This document shows, one piece after another, positions 1 to 8,284 of a stretch of 64,000 bases of DNA (the stretch's first letter is position 1; every line of letters starts with the position of its first letter). Source of the DNA: Mycobacterium sp. SMC-4 (GTDB lineage: Bacteria; Actinomycetota; Actinomycetes; Mycobacteriales; Mycobacteriaceae); assembly GCF_025263265.1 (NCBI RefSeq), contig NZ_CP079869.1, forward strand, positions 3,658,001 through 3,722,000, read 5' to 3'. Below the pieces are notes generated by a model. That model was given only the letters and a program-made list of their open reading frames with translations, had not been told where the DNA came from and searched no databases. Position numbers and translations under genes: made by a program.

Positions 1-173
1 GTGGTTACGGTCGAGTAGGGAAGAATCGCAGTTCAAGGCAGTTTTGTTATGAAATCGTTATCTGAAAACCGCCGTTAGCAGACCGCAACAGAACCCGCGC
101 GCTGGAGTCGACATACTCGGCTCGATGGCCCAGTTGCCCCTTCGCACGGCGGACTGAAGTTTGCTACGAAATA

Positions 174-190
174 TTACTCGGCAGTAAGGA
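174..190. promoter_or_regulatory. Dyad TTAC-N6-GTAA, copy 1 of a repeated motif
   Basis: The sequence TTACTCGGCAGTAAGGA contains a dyad (TTACT, CGGC, AGTAA). The same TTACTC-N4-GTAAGGA pattern recurs at 1071-1087, on the other side of the MerR gene. It may be an operator for that regulator. This is inference from the repetition only. Confidence 0.35.
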
Positions 191-218
191 TCGCAGCTGC
201 CGCGAGGCCGGCGCGGCC

Positions 219-959
219 CTAGGCGCGCTCGGGCTGCCCGGCGCCGGTCAGCAGAATCTCGCCAATGGCCTCTGATGCGTCGTTGACCATGTGGCGCCGA
301 CTGGCCTCTTCGAACCGGGTGGCGATGGTCGCTGCACCGAGGGTGCGGTAATCCTGGAGCAGCCGACGGAGCTCCTCAGGGTCCGACGGTTTCGGTAGGA
401 GTTCGGCACCACCCCGGTCGTAGTAAAGATCCGACATCGTCTCGACGAAGGCGACGGCCAACCCGTCGAGATGTCCGTCGACAGACCGCAGGAACCGCAG
501 CAGCGCCCGGATGTAGAGCATCGGCTGAGGCGACCTGCTCAGGATGTCGCCGACGACTCGGTGCGTCATCACCACGGAGCGCCCGTCGATCCTGGCCAGT
601 CCGTGCGCGACCAATGCGCGCGCCTCCTCGGAATCGACGTCGAGGTCGACGTCGCGGTGCGCTTTGCCGTCCTGGCTGTCGGTGCGCGAACCCAACACGG
701 CCCGCTGCAATCCGAGGATGTCGGCCAGGTCGGCGCCATGGCGCATGCTCTCGAAGAACTCGGCGATGTGGGCGGAGTTGTAACCGCGGCGCAGCAACTG
801 GCTGATCGTGTTGAGCTGCGAAAGGTGGTAGTCGTCGTAGAGCGCCGAACGGCCCACGCGCCGGGGCGGGTCCAGCAGACCGCGCTCCCGATACGCACGG
901 ATGTTGCGCGCGCTTACCCCCGACACCCGAGCCAAATCCTCAAGCCGATATTCGGCCAT
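219..959 (-). CDS. MerR-family transcriptional regulator
   Basis: A 246-residue protein with an N-terminal MerR-type winged helix (residues about 3-70): YRLEDLARVSGVSARNIRAY is the helix-turn-helix, followed by RERGLL and the second-helix region around LRRGYNSAHIAEFF. The remaining 175 residues are helical and presumably bind an effector or form the dimer; I recognise no specific ligand domain and see no metal-binding cysteine cluster. I chose the ATG at 959 because GGGGGTG lies just upstream; a GTG at 980 would add seven residues. It is divergent from the MFS gene at 1329, and the 369-bp interval holds one of two related dyads that flank this gene, so autoregulation or control of the transporter is plausible. 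The effector is unknown. Confidence 0.85.
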   Translation of the reverse strand: MAEYRLEDLARVSGVSARNIRAYRERGLLDPPRRVGRSALYDDYHLSQLNTISQLLRRGYNSAHIAEFFESMRHGADLADILGLQRAVLGSRTDSQDGKAHRDVDLDVDSEEARALVAHGLARIDGRSVVMTHRVVGDILSRSPQPMLYIRALLRFLRSVDGHLDGLAVAFVETMSDLYYDRGGAELLPKPSDPEELRRLLQDYRTLGAATIATRFEEASRRHMVNDASEAIGEILLTGAGQPERA

Positions 960-1328
960 CTCGCACCCCCAGCCCTTCACACATCGTGAACCGGACCCCG
1001 CTGGCCACGACGGTCCACGTGATCACTGTAACGCCCGGGCGCGACAAGAGCGAAGGAGGAAGCCAATTTCTTACTCAATGGTAAGGAGCCCCCATCATGG
1101 CTCCAGCCTGCACAGATGGTCGACACACCGCGACTCTTCTGCGCGTAGACACGCGACCACAGCCAACTTCGACCGCCAAATGAGTTAGCTCGTCGGACTG
1201 AGACCGCCGTCACGCAGTTAGCACTCCAAGGCTCCGACGCGTGAAAATCGAACAGTCACCGGTAACTGCCGAATTTCTGCTGAGGTAGCTACCGCCGTGT
1301 GGCACGTTTCCGACGAGCGTGAGAGAGG
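960..1328. other. Divergent intergenic region between MerR and MFS genes
   Basis: I find no convincing gene in this 369-bp stretch. It holds the dyad at 1071-1087 and a perfect 10-bp palindrome GGTAGCTACC at 1284-1293, about 35 nt ahead of the MFS start. It therefore most likely carries the two divergent promoters. Confidence 0.5.
1071..1087. promoter_or_regulatory. Dyad TTAC-N6-GTAA, copy 2 of a repeated motif
   Basis: TTACTCAATGGTAAGGA matches the site at 174-190 at 13 of 17 positions, including both TTAC/GTAA arms and the trailing GGA. It lies between the MerR start and the MFS gene and is a candidate operator for either promoter. Confidence 0.4.
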
Positions 1329-2591
1329 GTGGGCGTGCGTCCATGGGTCGTCTGGGCGACGGGCCTGCTCGCCTACATCATCGCCGTCCTCGATCGCACC
1401 ACTCTGGGCGTTTCGGGCCTGGCCGCGGCCGACCGCTTCGGCGCCGGTCCCGGCCTGCTGTCGACGTTCGTCGTGCTGCAGGTCATCGTCTATGCCGGTG
1501 CGCAGGTCCCCGCCGGCGTGCTGTTGGACCGGTTCGGCTCCAAAGCGCTCATCGTCTGCGGTGCCACCCTGATGGCCGGTGGACAGTTGACACTGGCACT
1601 CACCGAGTCGCTGCCCGTCGCCTTGGGCGCGCGAGCGGTCGTCGGCCTCGGTGATGCCGTCACCTTCATCTCGGTGCTGCGTCTGGTGCCGTACTGGTTC
1701 CCTGCGCGCCGAATACCGCTGGTCACCCAACTGACGGGAATCTGCGGGCAGTTGGGGCAGGTGCTGTCGGCCGTGCCGTTCCTGGCGCTCCTCTCGGCGG
1801 CCGGCTGGACCACCGCCTATGCATCGGCGGCCGCGTTCGGCGCGCTGTCGATCGTGCTGATTGTGCTGATCGTCCGCAACGCTCCGGAAGCCACCGCCAC
1901 GACCCGCGAGGCCATGTCCGTGCGACAGACGCTGACCAGCCTCAAGACCGTGTGGCTGCGCCCGGGGACGCGGCTGGGCTTCTTCACCCACATGGGCACC
2001 CAGTTCTCCGTCACGGTGTTCGCGCTGATGTGGGGGGTGCCCTACCTGACCGTGGCCCAAGGGCTGTCACCCGGCATCGCAGGCACCCTGCTGACCGTCT
2101 CGGTGGCCGCCGCCATCGGCGCCGGACTGGTGATCGGCGTTCTCACCGGGCGCTATCCGCACCGGCGCTCGAGGCTGGTGCTTGCCATCATCGCGAGCAA
2201 CGCGGTGGCGTGGACGGTGGTGCTGGCCCTTCCCGGCCCGGCCCCGCTGTGGTTGCTCGTCGTGCTGGTCGTGGTGATATCGGTGGGCGGGCCGGGGTCC
2301 ATGGTCGGTTTCGACTTCGCGCGCACGTTCAATCCCAGCGCCACCCTCGGAACCGCGCAGGGAATGGTCAACATGGGCGGATTTCTGGCGTCGTTGGTGG
2401 TGATGCAGGTGATGGGGATGGTGCTGCAGGCCGCCGGAGGGTTGTCCTTCGACTCGTTTCGGTGGGCGTGGACGGTGCAGTACGTCATCTGGGCGCTGGC
2501 GGTCACCGGAATCCTGATCACCCGGCACAAGACGCGCAAGCTGCTGCGCGCCCAGGACGAGACCGTGCTGCTCACCGGCATCCGGCAGTGA
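1329..2591 (+). CDS. MFS transporter
   Basis: A 420-residue integral membrane protein with about 12 hydrophobic segments, the usual length for the major facilitator superfamily. A short motif-A-like loop (LLDRFGSK) follows the second membrane segment, and the central loop (about residues 180-205) is charged, as expected between the two six-helix halves. The GTG start at 1329 is preceded by GAGAGAG as ribosome-binding site. The substrate cannot be inferred. It is 39 bp upstream of, and co-directional with, an IspD-like cytidylyltransferase, so the two may share a transcript. A 10-bp palindrome lies about 35 nt ahead of the start. Confidence 0.85.
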   Translation: MGVRPWVVWATGLLAYIIAVLDRTTLGVSGLAAADRFGAGPGLLSTFVVLQVIVYAGAQVPAGVLLDRFGSKALIVCGATLMAGGQLTLALTESLPVALGARAVVGLGDAVTFISVLRLVPYWFPARRIPLVTQLTGICGQLGQVLSAVPFLALLSAAGWTTAYASAAAFGALSIVLIVLIVRNAPEATATTREAMSVRQTLTSLKTVWLRPGTRLGFFTHMGTQFSVTVFALMWGVPYLTVAQGLSPGIAGTLLTVSVAAAIGAGLVIGVLTGRYPHRRSRLVLAIIASNAVAWTVVLALPGPAPLWLLVVLVVVISVGGPGSMVGFDFARTFNPSATLGTAQGMVNMGGFLASLVVMQVMGMVLQAAGGLSFDSFRWAWTVQYVIWALAVTGILITRHKTRKLLRAQDETVLLTGIRQ

Positions 2592-2630
2592 CCGGGGAGG
2601 CCCCACCGCGCCGGCCGCTACTGTTCGAGC

Positions 2631-3338
2631 ATGGGCATTGCGGTCGCGGTGGTGCTGGCTGCCGGCCTGGGCACCCGGGTGGGCGCCGACGGCAACAAGG
2701 CCTACCTTCCGCTGGCCGGTCGCTCCATGCTGGTCTGGTCGTTGGAGACCATCTCGCGGACGCCCTCGGTGGACCGCACCGTGTTGGTGTTCCGCCGCGG
2801 TGAACGGGATCTGGCCGAGCAGACGATTCAGGGCGAGCTGCCTGATCTCTCGATCGACCTGGTCGAAGGTGGCCAGACCCGGCACGGCTCCGAGTTCAAC
2901 GTGCTGTCCGCACTGGCCGCCGAGATCGACCGCGGAGATGTCGATGTCGTGGCGATCCACGACGCCGCACGGCCGTTGGCCGACCCCGCGATGTTCGAAA
3001 GCGCGATCGCACTCGCGCGCCGGCACGGCGGGGCGCTCCCCGCACTCCCCCTCACCGACGTCGCCCATATCAGCGCCCGCGGGCTGGAACCCGCAGACGG
3101 CGCACTGGTCCGGGTGCAGACTCCGCAGGCGTTCCGGGCCGGTGATCTGTTGCATGCGTACCGTTGCGCCGCCCGAGATGGGTTCGAGGGCACTGACACC
3201 TCATCGTGCGTCGAGCACTACACCGACCTCGACGTCCGGACGTTTCCCGGCCGTTCGGACAATCTGAAGGTGACCTACGCCGGCGATATCGCCGTCGCGC
3301 AACGGCTGCTCACCGATCGACCGATGGCGCCTCGATGA
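2631..3338 (+). CDS. IspD-like nucleotidyltransferase (first of a convergent pair)
   Basis: A 235-residue protein of the IspD/TarI cytidylyltransferase family, which transfers CMP from CTP onto a sugar or polyol phosphate. The N-terminal nucleotide-binding loop VVLAAGLGTRVGADGNKAY (residues about 7-25), the IHDAARPL motif near residue 109 and the late segment NLKVTYAGDIAVAQ all match the family. The length (about 230) is normal. The glycine-rich loop is followed by NKAY rather than the PKQ of housekeeping IspD, so the true substrate could be something other than methylerythritol phosphate. Its 3' end overlaps the convergent second IspD-like gene by 29 bp. It is probably co-transcribed with the MFS gene. 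Confidence 0.8.
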   Translation: MGIAVAVVLAAGLGTRVGADGNKAYLPLAGRSMLVWSLETISRTPSVDRTVLVFRRGERDLAEQTIQGELPDLSIDLVEGGQTRHGSEFNVLSALAAEIDRGDVDVVAIHDAARPLADPAMFESAIALARRHGGALPALPLTDVAHISARGLEPADGALVRVQTPQAFRAGDLLHAYRCAARDGFEGTDTSSCVEHYTDLDVRTFPGRSDNLKVTYAGDIAVAQRLLTDRPMAPR

Positions 3339-3975
3339 CCGCGGTGAGGTAAGCCGCGTCGCGCGGAATCTCGACCCGCTGCGCCCGGTCGTCACCGTCG
3401 ACTTGGACGACCGCAATCCCGGCACGCAGCGCCGCGCTCAGCTCGTCGAAAGGCTCCTGCGCAGCGTCGAGCAGAGTCCGCAGCGTCGCCGGGTCGAAGC
3501 CTCGCGGGTACTGCACGGTGCGCAGTCGGGATCGGTCCAGGGTTTGCCGCACGGATCCCTGGGCGTCCACCCGCTTGATGCTGTCGGTGACCGCACGGGT
3601 CGGAACAACCACCTGCGCGCCCGCGGCCACCGCGGCGACGACGCGCTGCAGGGTTGCGGCGGTGAAGACCGGCCAGCCCAGATCATGGACCAGCACCGGC
3701 CCGTCGCCGCAGTTGGTCAGCCCCGCCTGCAGGCACTGCGCACGCTGACCGACCCCCTCGGCCGTGACGACGTGGACATCCGAAAAGTCCGGGACGCCGA
3801 TGGCTTCGATGAGCGAATCGGTCAGCGACGGAGCTACCGCCACCACGACGCGCACCGATTGCCGCAAAGTCTCGACGATGCGCGACAGCACCGCGGCCCC
3901 GGCTACGGGTGCCAGCAGCGTCTCCCGCCGTCCGACGTAGGCGGCCGGCACCGGCACGATCGCGGTCGTGTTCAC
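3310..3975 (-). CDS. Divergent IspD-like nucleotidyltransferase (second of a convergent pair)
   Basis: A 221-residue member of the IspD fold, more divergent than its neighbour. The expected glycine-rich CTP loop is replaced by PVPAAYVGRRETLLAPVAG (residues about 8-26), which keeps an arginine pair but not the AAGxGxR pattern. The metal/substrate motif appears as VHDLGWP instead of HDAARP, while DSIKRVDAQG and TLDR keep the family's C-terminal pattern. The GTG start is 11 nt beyond the stop of the Mce-associated gene, so it is probably the last gene of that operon. Altered motifs leave it uncertain whether it is an active cytidylyltransferase. Confidence 0.7.
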   Translation of the reverse strand: MNTTAIVPVPAAYVGRRETLLAPVAGAAVLSRIVETLRQSVRVVVAVAPSLTDSLIEAIGVPDFSDVHVVTAEGVGQRAQCLQAGLTNCGDGPVLVHDLGWPVFTAATLQRVVAAVAAGAQVVVPTRAVTDSIKRVDAQGSVRQTLDRSRLRTVQYPRGFDPATLRTLLDAAQEPFDELSAALRAGIAVVQVDGDDRAQRVEIPRDAAYLTAVIEAPSVDR

Positions 3976-3986
3976 CGCTGGTCAGG

Positions 3987-4625
3987 CTATACGGGGTCGA
4001 ACGACTCGATGAGCCAGGCGTCGTCGATCTTGGTCATGCCCACTTTCACGCTGCTCGCCGCGAAAGCTCCGTCGGGATTTTCCTCGCTGGTGGTGGTCTG
4101 GTTGATGAACACCAGGACCTCCGCCTTGTCCGGGGCCATCTGCGACACCCCTGAGCGCACCACCGAAGCTTCGGTCTTGACCTGCTTCTCTCTGGCCGCC
4201 GGCGTGACGATTTGCTCGGTGAAGTGCGTGTAGTAGGACAGGAAGTCACCGGTCAGTCGCGCTTTCGCAGCGGCGAAGTCGGCGTCGAGCGACTCCGGGG
4301 AGTACGTCAGCAGGGCCACCGTGCCGCTGGTGGCCGCGTCGAGCACCACCTGCTGGGCCGCCGCATCCGTGTCCTGGTCGGGCCGGTACTGGTTGACATA
4401 GAGCCAGCCGGCCAGCCCCGCTGAGGCCAGCAATGCCACCGTCAGCACGGCCGCGGTCACGAGTCCTCTGATAGAGGGCCGGGTGCGCCGCGCCGGCACC
4501 GGCGATGCGGCGGCCTCCGGCGTCTCGTCAGGCGTCTCCATGCCCGCCGCGTCGGCTGTCTCGGGAACCTCGGAGGAGAGCTCGGTGTCTTCTGGTTCGC
4601 CCTGCGGGCTCGTCTTGTCGGTCAC
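3987..4625 (-). CDS. Mce-associated membrane protein (Mas type)
   Basis: A 212-residue protein with an acidic, disordered N-terminal region (residues 1-50), one transmembrane helix (about 55-78, ending GWLYVNQYRPDQD) and an extracytoplasmic domain of about 130 residues. This is the architecture of the Mce-associated (Mas/Mam) proteins that help stabilise Mce complexes in mycobacteria. The domain shows the family pattern of a helix (FLSYYTHFTEQIV) followed by strands that end in a terminal DAWLIESFDPV-like strand. The GTG start overlaps the stop of the upstream paralogue by GTGA, so the two are translationally coupled. Such genes usually follow mceF; here they are about 7 kb away from the nearest mceF. 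Confidence 0.8.
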   Translation of the reverse strand: MTDKTSPQGEPEDTELSSEVPETADAAGMETPDETPEAAASPVPARRTRPSIRGLVTAAVLTVALLASAGLAGWLYVNQYRPDQDTDAAAQQVVLDAATSGTVALLTYSPESLDADFAAAKARLTGDFLSYYTHFTEQIVTPAAREKQVKTEASVVRSGVSQMAPDKAEVLVFINQTTTSEENPDGAFAASSVKVGMTKIDDAWLIESFDPV

Positions 4626-5458
4626 GGGACGAACTCGACCTTCGACATCTTGATCTGCCCGTCTTCGCGCTGCAGACTCACGCCGAGGCGCCAGGTTCGG
4701 GGTTCGCCGTTTGCGCCGGCGGTGTTCGTCACCCGTGACGAGGCGGCCACCATCACCTCGGCCGTGTCGGCGTCCATCTCGTTGACCGCCGTGGAGTTCA
4801 CCGAGACCTCGGTGATGACCTTGGAGTCCTGCGCGACCTGGATGAAGTCCTGCGCCTGGGACTCGAAGTCGGTCTTGAACTGGCCGGTCGAATTGTCGAT
4901 GATGCGCTGCACGTCGGCTTCGGCGTTGTTGAAGTCCAGCGACATCAGCGTGACCACACTTTGGCGGGCCGCGGCGGCGTACTCTGCGCTCTGCTGCCGC
5001 AGCTGCTCGGCTTCGCGATGCTTCCACATCATGAACCCGCTGGCGGCCAGCAGCGCGACGGTGCACAGCACCACCAGCGATGCGGCGATTGTCTGCCAGC
5101 TCGGGCGGGGCAGCCGGAATCTGCGCGACGACGTGCGGGCCGGGCCAGGTGCGTCAGCCTCGGCGTCGGAGGCGTCGGGGTCGGAGGCCGGAACCGACTC
5201 GTCGGCGTCCCCGGCGTCCTTGGTGACCGCGGCCTCTTCAGCCTCTTCGGAGCCGGCAGCCTCAGCCTCCTGGCGCAGCCGGATCGCCTTCGCGCGCGCC
5301 CGCGCCGCAGCGGCGAGCGCCTCGGCCTCGGCCGCCTCGGCCTCGGCTTCCTCGGCCAGTGCCCTGGCGCGTTCGGCGTCGACGACCCGCTCCGCGGCCG
5401 GCGGACTACCGACGCGATCGGTATCGATCACCGACTCACGTCGCCTGAAAGACGGCAC
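4622..5458 (-). CDS. Mce-associated membrane protein with Ala/Glu-rich coiled coil
   Basis: A 278-residue paralogue of the next gene. Residues about 25-65 are an Ala/Glu/Arg-rich predicted coiled coil, residues 66-110 are acidic and disordered, a single membrane helix spans about 117-140, and a roughly 135-residue Mas-type extracytoplasmic domain follows (LMSLDFNNAEADVQRIIDNS, then a helix and strands to the C-terminal KVEFVP). GTG start with a strong AGGAGG six nt upstream. It is the first gene of a three-gene minus-strand operon with the second Mas gene and the divergent IspD-like gene. A GAGAA/TTCTT dyad about 50 nt upstream may control the operon. Confidence 0.8.
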   Translation of the reverse strand: MPSFRRRESVIDTDRVGSPPAAERVVDAERARALAEEAEAEAAEAEALAAAARARAKAIRLRQEAEAAGSEEAEEAAVTKDAGDADESVPASDPDASDAEADAPGPARTSSRRFRLPRPSWQTIAASLVVLCTVALLAASGFMMWKHREAEQLRQQSAEYAAAARQSVVTLMSLDFNNAEADVQRIIDNSTGQFKTDFESQAQDFIQVAQDSKVITEVSVNSTAVNEMDADTAEVMVAASSRVTNTAGANGEPRTWRLGVSLQREDGQIKMSKVEFVP

Positions 5459-5508
5459 ACCGACCTCCTGCCTTCATCAGTTCTGTCGCGCGCACACACA
5501 TCCCATCC

Positions 5509-5523
5509 GAGAACGTCATTCTT
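5509..5523. promoter_or_regulatory. GAGAAC-GTC-ATTCTT dyad upstream of the Mas operon
   Basis: An imperfect inverted repeat in the 141-bp gap between the FadD3-like gene and the Mas operon. It resembles the perfect GAGAAT-CGT-ATTCTC site at 8297-8311 and the related sites at 9948 and 47080, so it is a candidate member of the same operator set. Confidence 0.4.
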
Positions 5524-5599
5524 CATTGCTGCGCATCGCTTCGACGATACTCTCCATTTCAGCAGCCCCGACCCATGGCCTGGACTGCGGAAATGGTAT

Positions 5600-7087
5600 T
5601 TACGCGCCGGGCTGGCCCTCAGCGGGGACGGCCTGCAGCTTGTCCTTCATGACCTTGCCGGTGGCGTTCAACGGCAACTCGTCGAGGAACTCTACATACC
5701 GCGGCACCTTGAATCCCGCCATTCGGCTTCTCGACCATGCGATCAGCTCTTGGGCTCCGTATTCTCCGCGTTCGGCGTGGCCGGGTGTCAGCACGACGAA
5801 GGCTTTGCCGACCTGACCCATCCGCTCGTCCGGCACGCCGATGACGGCGACCTGGGCGACCGCGGGGTGCTCCAGCAGAAAACCCTCGATCTCGGCGGGA
5901 TAGGCGTTGAACCCACCCACGATGAACATGTCCTTCTTGCGCCCGACGATCCGGAGTCGTCCGGCGTCGTCGAGCGTCCCGAGGTCACCGGTGTGCAGCC
6001 ACCCCTCGGCGTCGACAGCCTCAGCGGTGGCGGCCGGGTCGTCGAGGTAGCCCTGCATCACGGTGTAACCACGGATCAGCACCTCGCCGTCATCGGCGAT
6101 GCGCAACTCGACCCCGTCACAGGCCACGCCAGCCGTCGTGGCGATGTCTTCGAAAGAGTCACCCGGCCTGGACAACGTTGCGGTGCCCGCCTCGGTCAGG
6201 CCGTAGCCGGTGGCCAGCGTCTGGAACGGCAATTCCTCGTGCACCCGGCGCACGAGTTCGACCGGAATGTCGGCCGCTCCGGTCACCCCGGCGCGCAGGG
6301 TTGCGAGTTTGGACTTGTCAGCCACGCCGAGCAACGCGTGGTACAGCGTCGGCGGACCGGGCAGCATGGTGACGCGCTCGGCGGCGATGAGGTCGACGAC
6401 GCGGTCGACATCGAAGACCGCCACCGGCAGCATCGTCGCACCCCGGATGAACGATGCGATCAGACCGGCCTTGTAGCCGAAGGTGTGGAAGTACGGGTTG
6501 ACCATCAGGTACCGGTCACCCGCGCGGAGATCAGCCAGGTCGCACCACTCTTCGTACAACCGCAGATTCTGCGCGTGGTGCATCATCACACCTTTGGGAC
6601 GTCCGGTGGTCCCCGAGGTGAAGATGATGTCCGAGATGTCCTCGGCCGCCACGTCCGCGCTGAACGGCTGACCGCTGCCCAGAAAATCGGATTTGATGTC
6701 GATCACCGGCACACCGGTCGGCGCCTGATAGTCGACGTCAAGAAAACCTTGTTGCACGAGAACAGCTTTGGCGCCGCTGCGGGTAATGATATCGGCAGCC
6801 TCCCCGGACTTGAATCGGGTGTTGACCGGAACCAACACGGCTCCAGCGGTCAGCAGACCGAATGCCGCGACGATCCACTCGGCGCTGTTGGGCGCCCAGA
6901 CCGCGGCGCGGTCACCCTTCTTCAGACCCAGCTCGGCGAAAGCCCCGGCAGCGCAGCGGATCCGCTGGACCACCTCGGCGAAGGACAAGCGCAGCGGACC
7001 GTCGACGACTGCTTCCGCGTCGCCGAAGCGGTCCGCCGCGCTGGCGACCATCTCGGGGATGGTCGCCCATCGTGGTTGATAACTCAC
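5600..7087 (-). CDS. Acyl-CoA synthetase, FadD3-like
   Basis: A 495-residue ANL-superfamily adenylate-forming enzyme that would activate a carboxylic acid to its CoA thioester through an acyl-AMP. Visible motifs: phosphate loop FTSGTTGRPKGVMMHH (about residue 170), YGLTEAG (A5), GWLHTGDLG (A7), GRKKDMFIVGGFNAYP (A8/hinge) and the C-terminal lysine motif LPLNATGKVMKDKL. Overall it resembles mycobacterial FadD3, the ligase for the steroid ring-CD propionate (HIP), including YLMVNPYFHTFGYKAGLIAS and GPPTLYHALL. I cannot confirm HIP as the substrate and give no symbol. The GTG start overlaps the amidohydrolase stop (GTGA). Confidence 0.88.
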   Translation of the reverse strand: MSYQPRWATIPEMVASAADRFGDAEAVVDGPLRLSFAEVVQRIRCAAGAFAELGLKKGDRAAVWAPNSAEWIVAAFGLLTAGAVLVPVNTRFKSGEAADIITRSGAKAVLVQQGFLDVDYQAPTGVPVIDIKSDFLGSGQPFSADVAAEDISDIIFTSGTTGRPKGVMMHHAQNLRLYEEWCDLADLRAGDRYLMVNPYFHTFGYKAGLIASFIRGATMLPVAVFDVDRVVDLIAAERVTMLPGPPTLYHALLGVADKSKLATLRAGVTGAADIPVELVRRVHEELPFQTLATGYGLTEAGTATLSRPGDSFEDIATTAGVACDGVELRIADDGEVLIRGYTVMQGYLDDPAATAEAVDAEGWLHTGDLGTLDDAGRLRIVGRKKDMFIVGGFNAYPAEIEGFLLEHPAVAQVAVIGVPDERMGQVGKAFVVLTPGHAERGEYGAQELIAWSRSRMAGFKVPRYVEFLDELPLNATGKVMKDKLQAVPAEGQPGA

Positions 7088-8274
7088 ACCGTGACGAGCC
7101 GGCTCAGATTGCCGCCCATGATCTTCGCCTGGTCTTCCACCGAAAGATGTTCCAGCGCAGTCACATAGTGCGTGGGCTCGGCCAGCCCTTCAGGATGCGG
7201 CCAGTCCGAACCGTAGAGCACCTGGTCCACGCCGATCAGGTTGATCAGATCGTCGATGCCCTCTTCGTAGAACGGGCTGACGAAGATGCGGTTCTTGATC
7301 TCCTCGATCGGGTTGCCCATGAAGGCTTCCGGCGCCTTCTTGTAGACCTCGGCCATCGAGTCCAGCAGCGGGAACATCCACTTGGAGCCGGCCTCGACGA
7401 TGCCGACCTTGAGCTTCGGATGCCGGAACAGTGCACCATGGATCACCCACGAAGCCACCGCGTCCTGGATCGGGCGCCATTCGTTGAGGATCGACATCGC
7501 GTTGGTCTGGAACGGCAGCATCTCCTGCGCCTCACCGTCCCACTCCGAGGTGTAGCGCGAGTAGCCGCTGTCCGACGAGTGCATCCCGACGAACACGTCG
7601 TACTCGACGCACTTCTGCCAGAACGGATCGAACTCGGGCAGCGCGAAAGACCGCGGACCGCGGAAGCCGGGCACCGGCGCCGGCCGGACCAGGATCGCGC
7701 GGGCGCCGCGCTTGACCGCCCAGTCGAGCTCCTCGATGGCCTTCTCGACGATCGGCAGCGTGATGACCGGGGTGACGAAAATGCGGTTCTGGTAGTTGAA
7801 CCCCCACACCTCGTCGAGCCACTGGTTCAACGAGTGGATGATGACGTGGATGGCGACCGGGTCGTCGCGCAGACGCTCCTCGATGAGGCTGGCCAGCGTC
7901 GGGAACATCAACGACCGGTCGACGCCGAGCTCGTTCATCAGCTCGAGGCGGGGACCGGGCTCGAAGAATGCCGGGATGGAGCGCATCGGCTCGCCGAAGA
8001 GTTCACGCTTGCTCTTGCCGTCAGGGTTGCCGAACTTGAAATACTCCTCCCACGCACCCGGTTTCGCGACGTGGGAGAACGTGGGGTTCGGGATGTAGTT
8101 GCTGATCTGGCCCTTGATGGCGATCTTGGTGCGTCCGTTGACCTCGACGTACTGGACGACGTCCTTGTACTCCTTGGGCAGGTACTTGGTCATCGCCTCC
8201 GGCGGCTCGTAGAGATGGTTGTCGGCGTCGAACAGCGGGAAGGGTATGTCGACCCGGTGAGAAAGTTGCCCCAT
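7084..8274 (-). CDS. Amidohydrolase-2 family metal-dependent hydrolase
   Basis: A 396-residue protein of the ACMSD/amidohydrolase-2 TIM-barrel family. The N-terminal FDADNHLYEPPEAM is a variant of the metal-binding DxHxH motif, with DNH in place of DxHxH. Further candidate ligands are in VGMHSS (mid-protein) and GALFRHP, and the final YGSDWPHPEG motif supplies the conserved aspartate. Members hydrolyse or decarboxylate cyclic or aromatic acids, and close mycobacterial relatives are common in terpenoid and steroid clusters. The ATG has an AAGGAG site seven nt upstream; a longer upstream frame has no such support. A perfect GAGAAT/ATTCTC dyad with a TACGAT box lies 22 nt upstream. Translationally coupled to the FadD3-like gene. 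Confidence 0.85.
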   Translation of the reverse strand: MGQLSHRVDIPFPLFDADNHLYEPPEAMTKYLPKEYKDVVQYVEVNGRTKIAIKGQISNYIPNPTFSHVAKPGAWEEYFKFGNPDGKSKRELFGEPMRSIPAFFEPGPRLELMNELGVDRSLMFPTLASLIEERLRDDPVAIHVIIHSLNQWLDEVWGFNYQNRIFVTPVITLPIVEKAIEELDWAVKRGARAILVRPAPVPGFRGPRSFALPEFDPFWQKCVEYDVFVGMHSSDSGYSRYTSEWDGEAQEMLPFQTNAMSILNEWRPIQDAVASWVIHGALFRHPKLKVGIVEAGSKWMFPLLDSMAEVYKKAPEAFMGNPIEEIKNRIFVSPFYEEGIDDLINLIGVDQVLYGSDWPHPEGLAEPTHYVTALEHLSVEDQAKIMGGNLSRLVTV

Positions 8275-8284
8275 GGAACACTCC

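Noticed and set aside
5600..7087. Naming the synthetase fadD3 and assigning HIP-CoA ligase activity
   Set aside because: The resemblance is good, but the other sterol-ring genes and the KstR2-type operator are not seen nearby, so no symbol is given.
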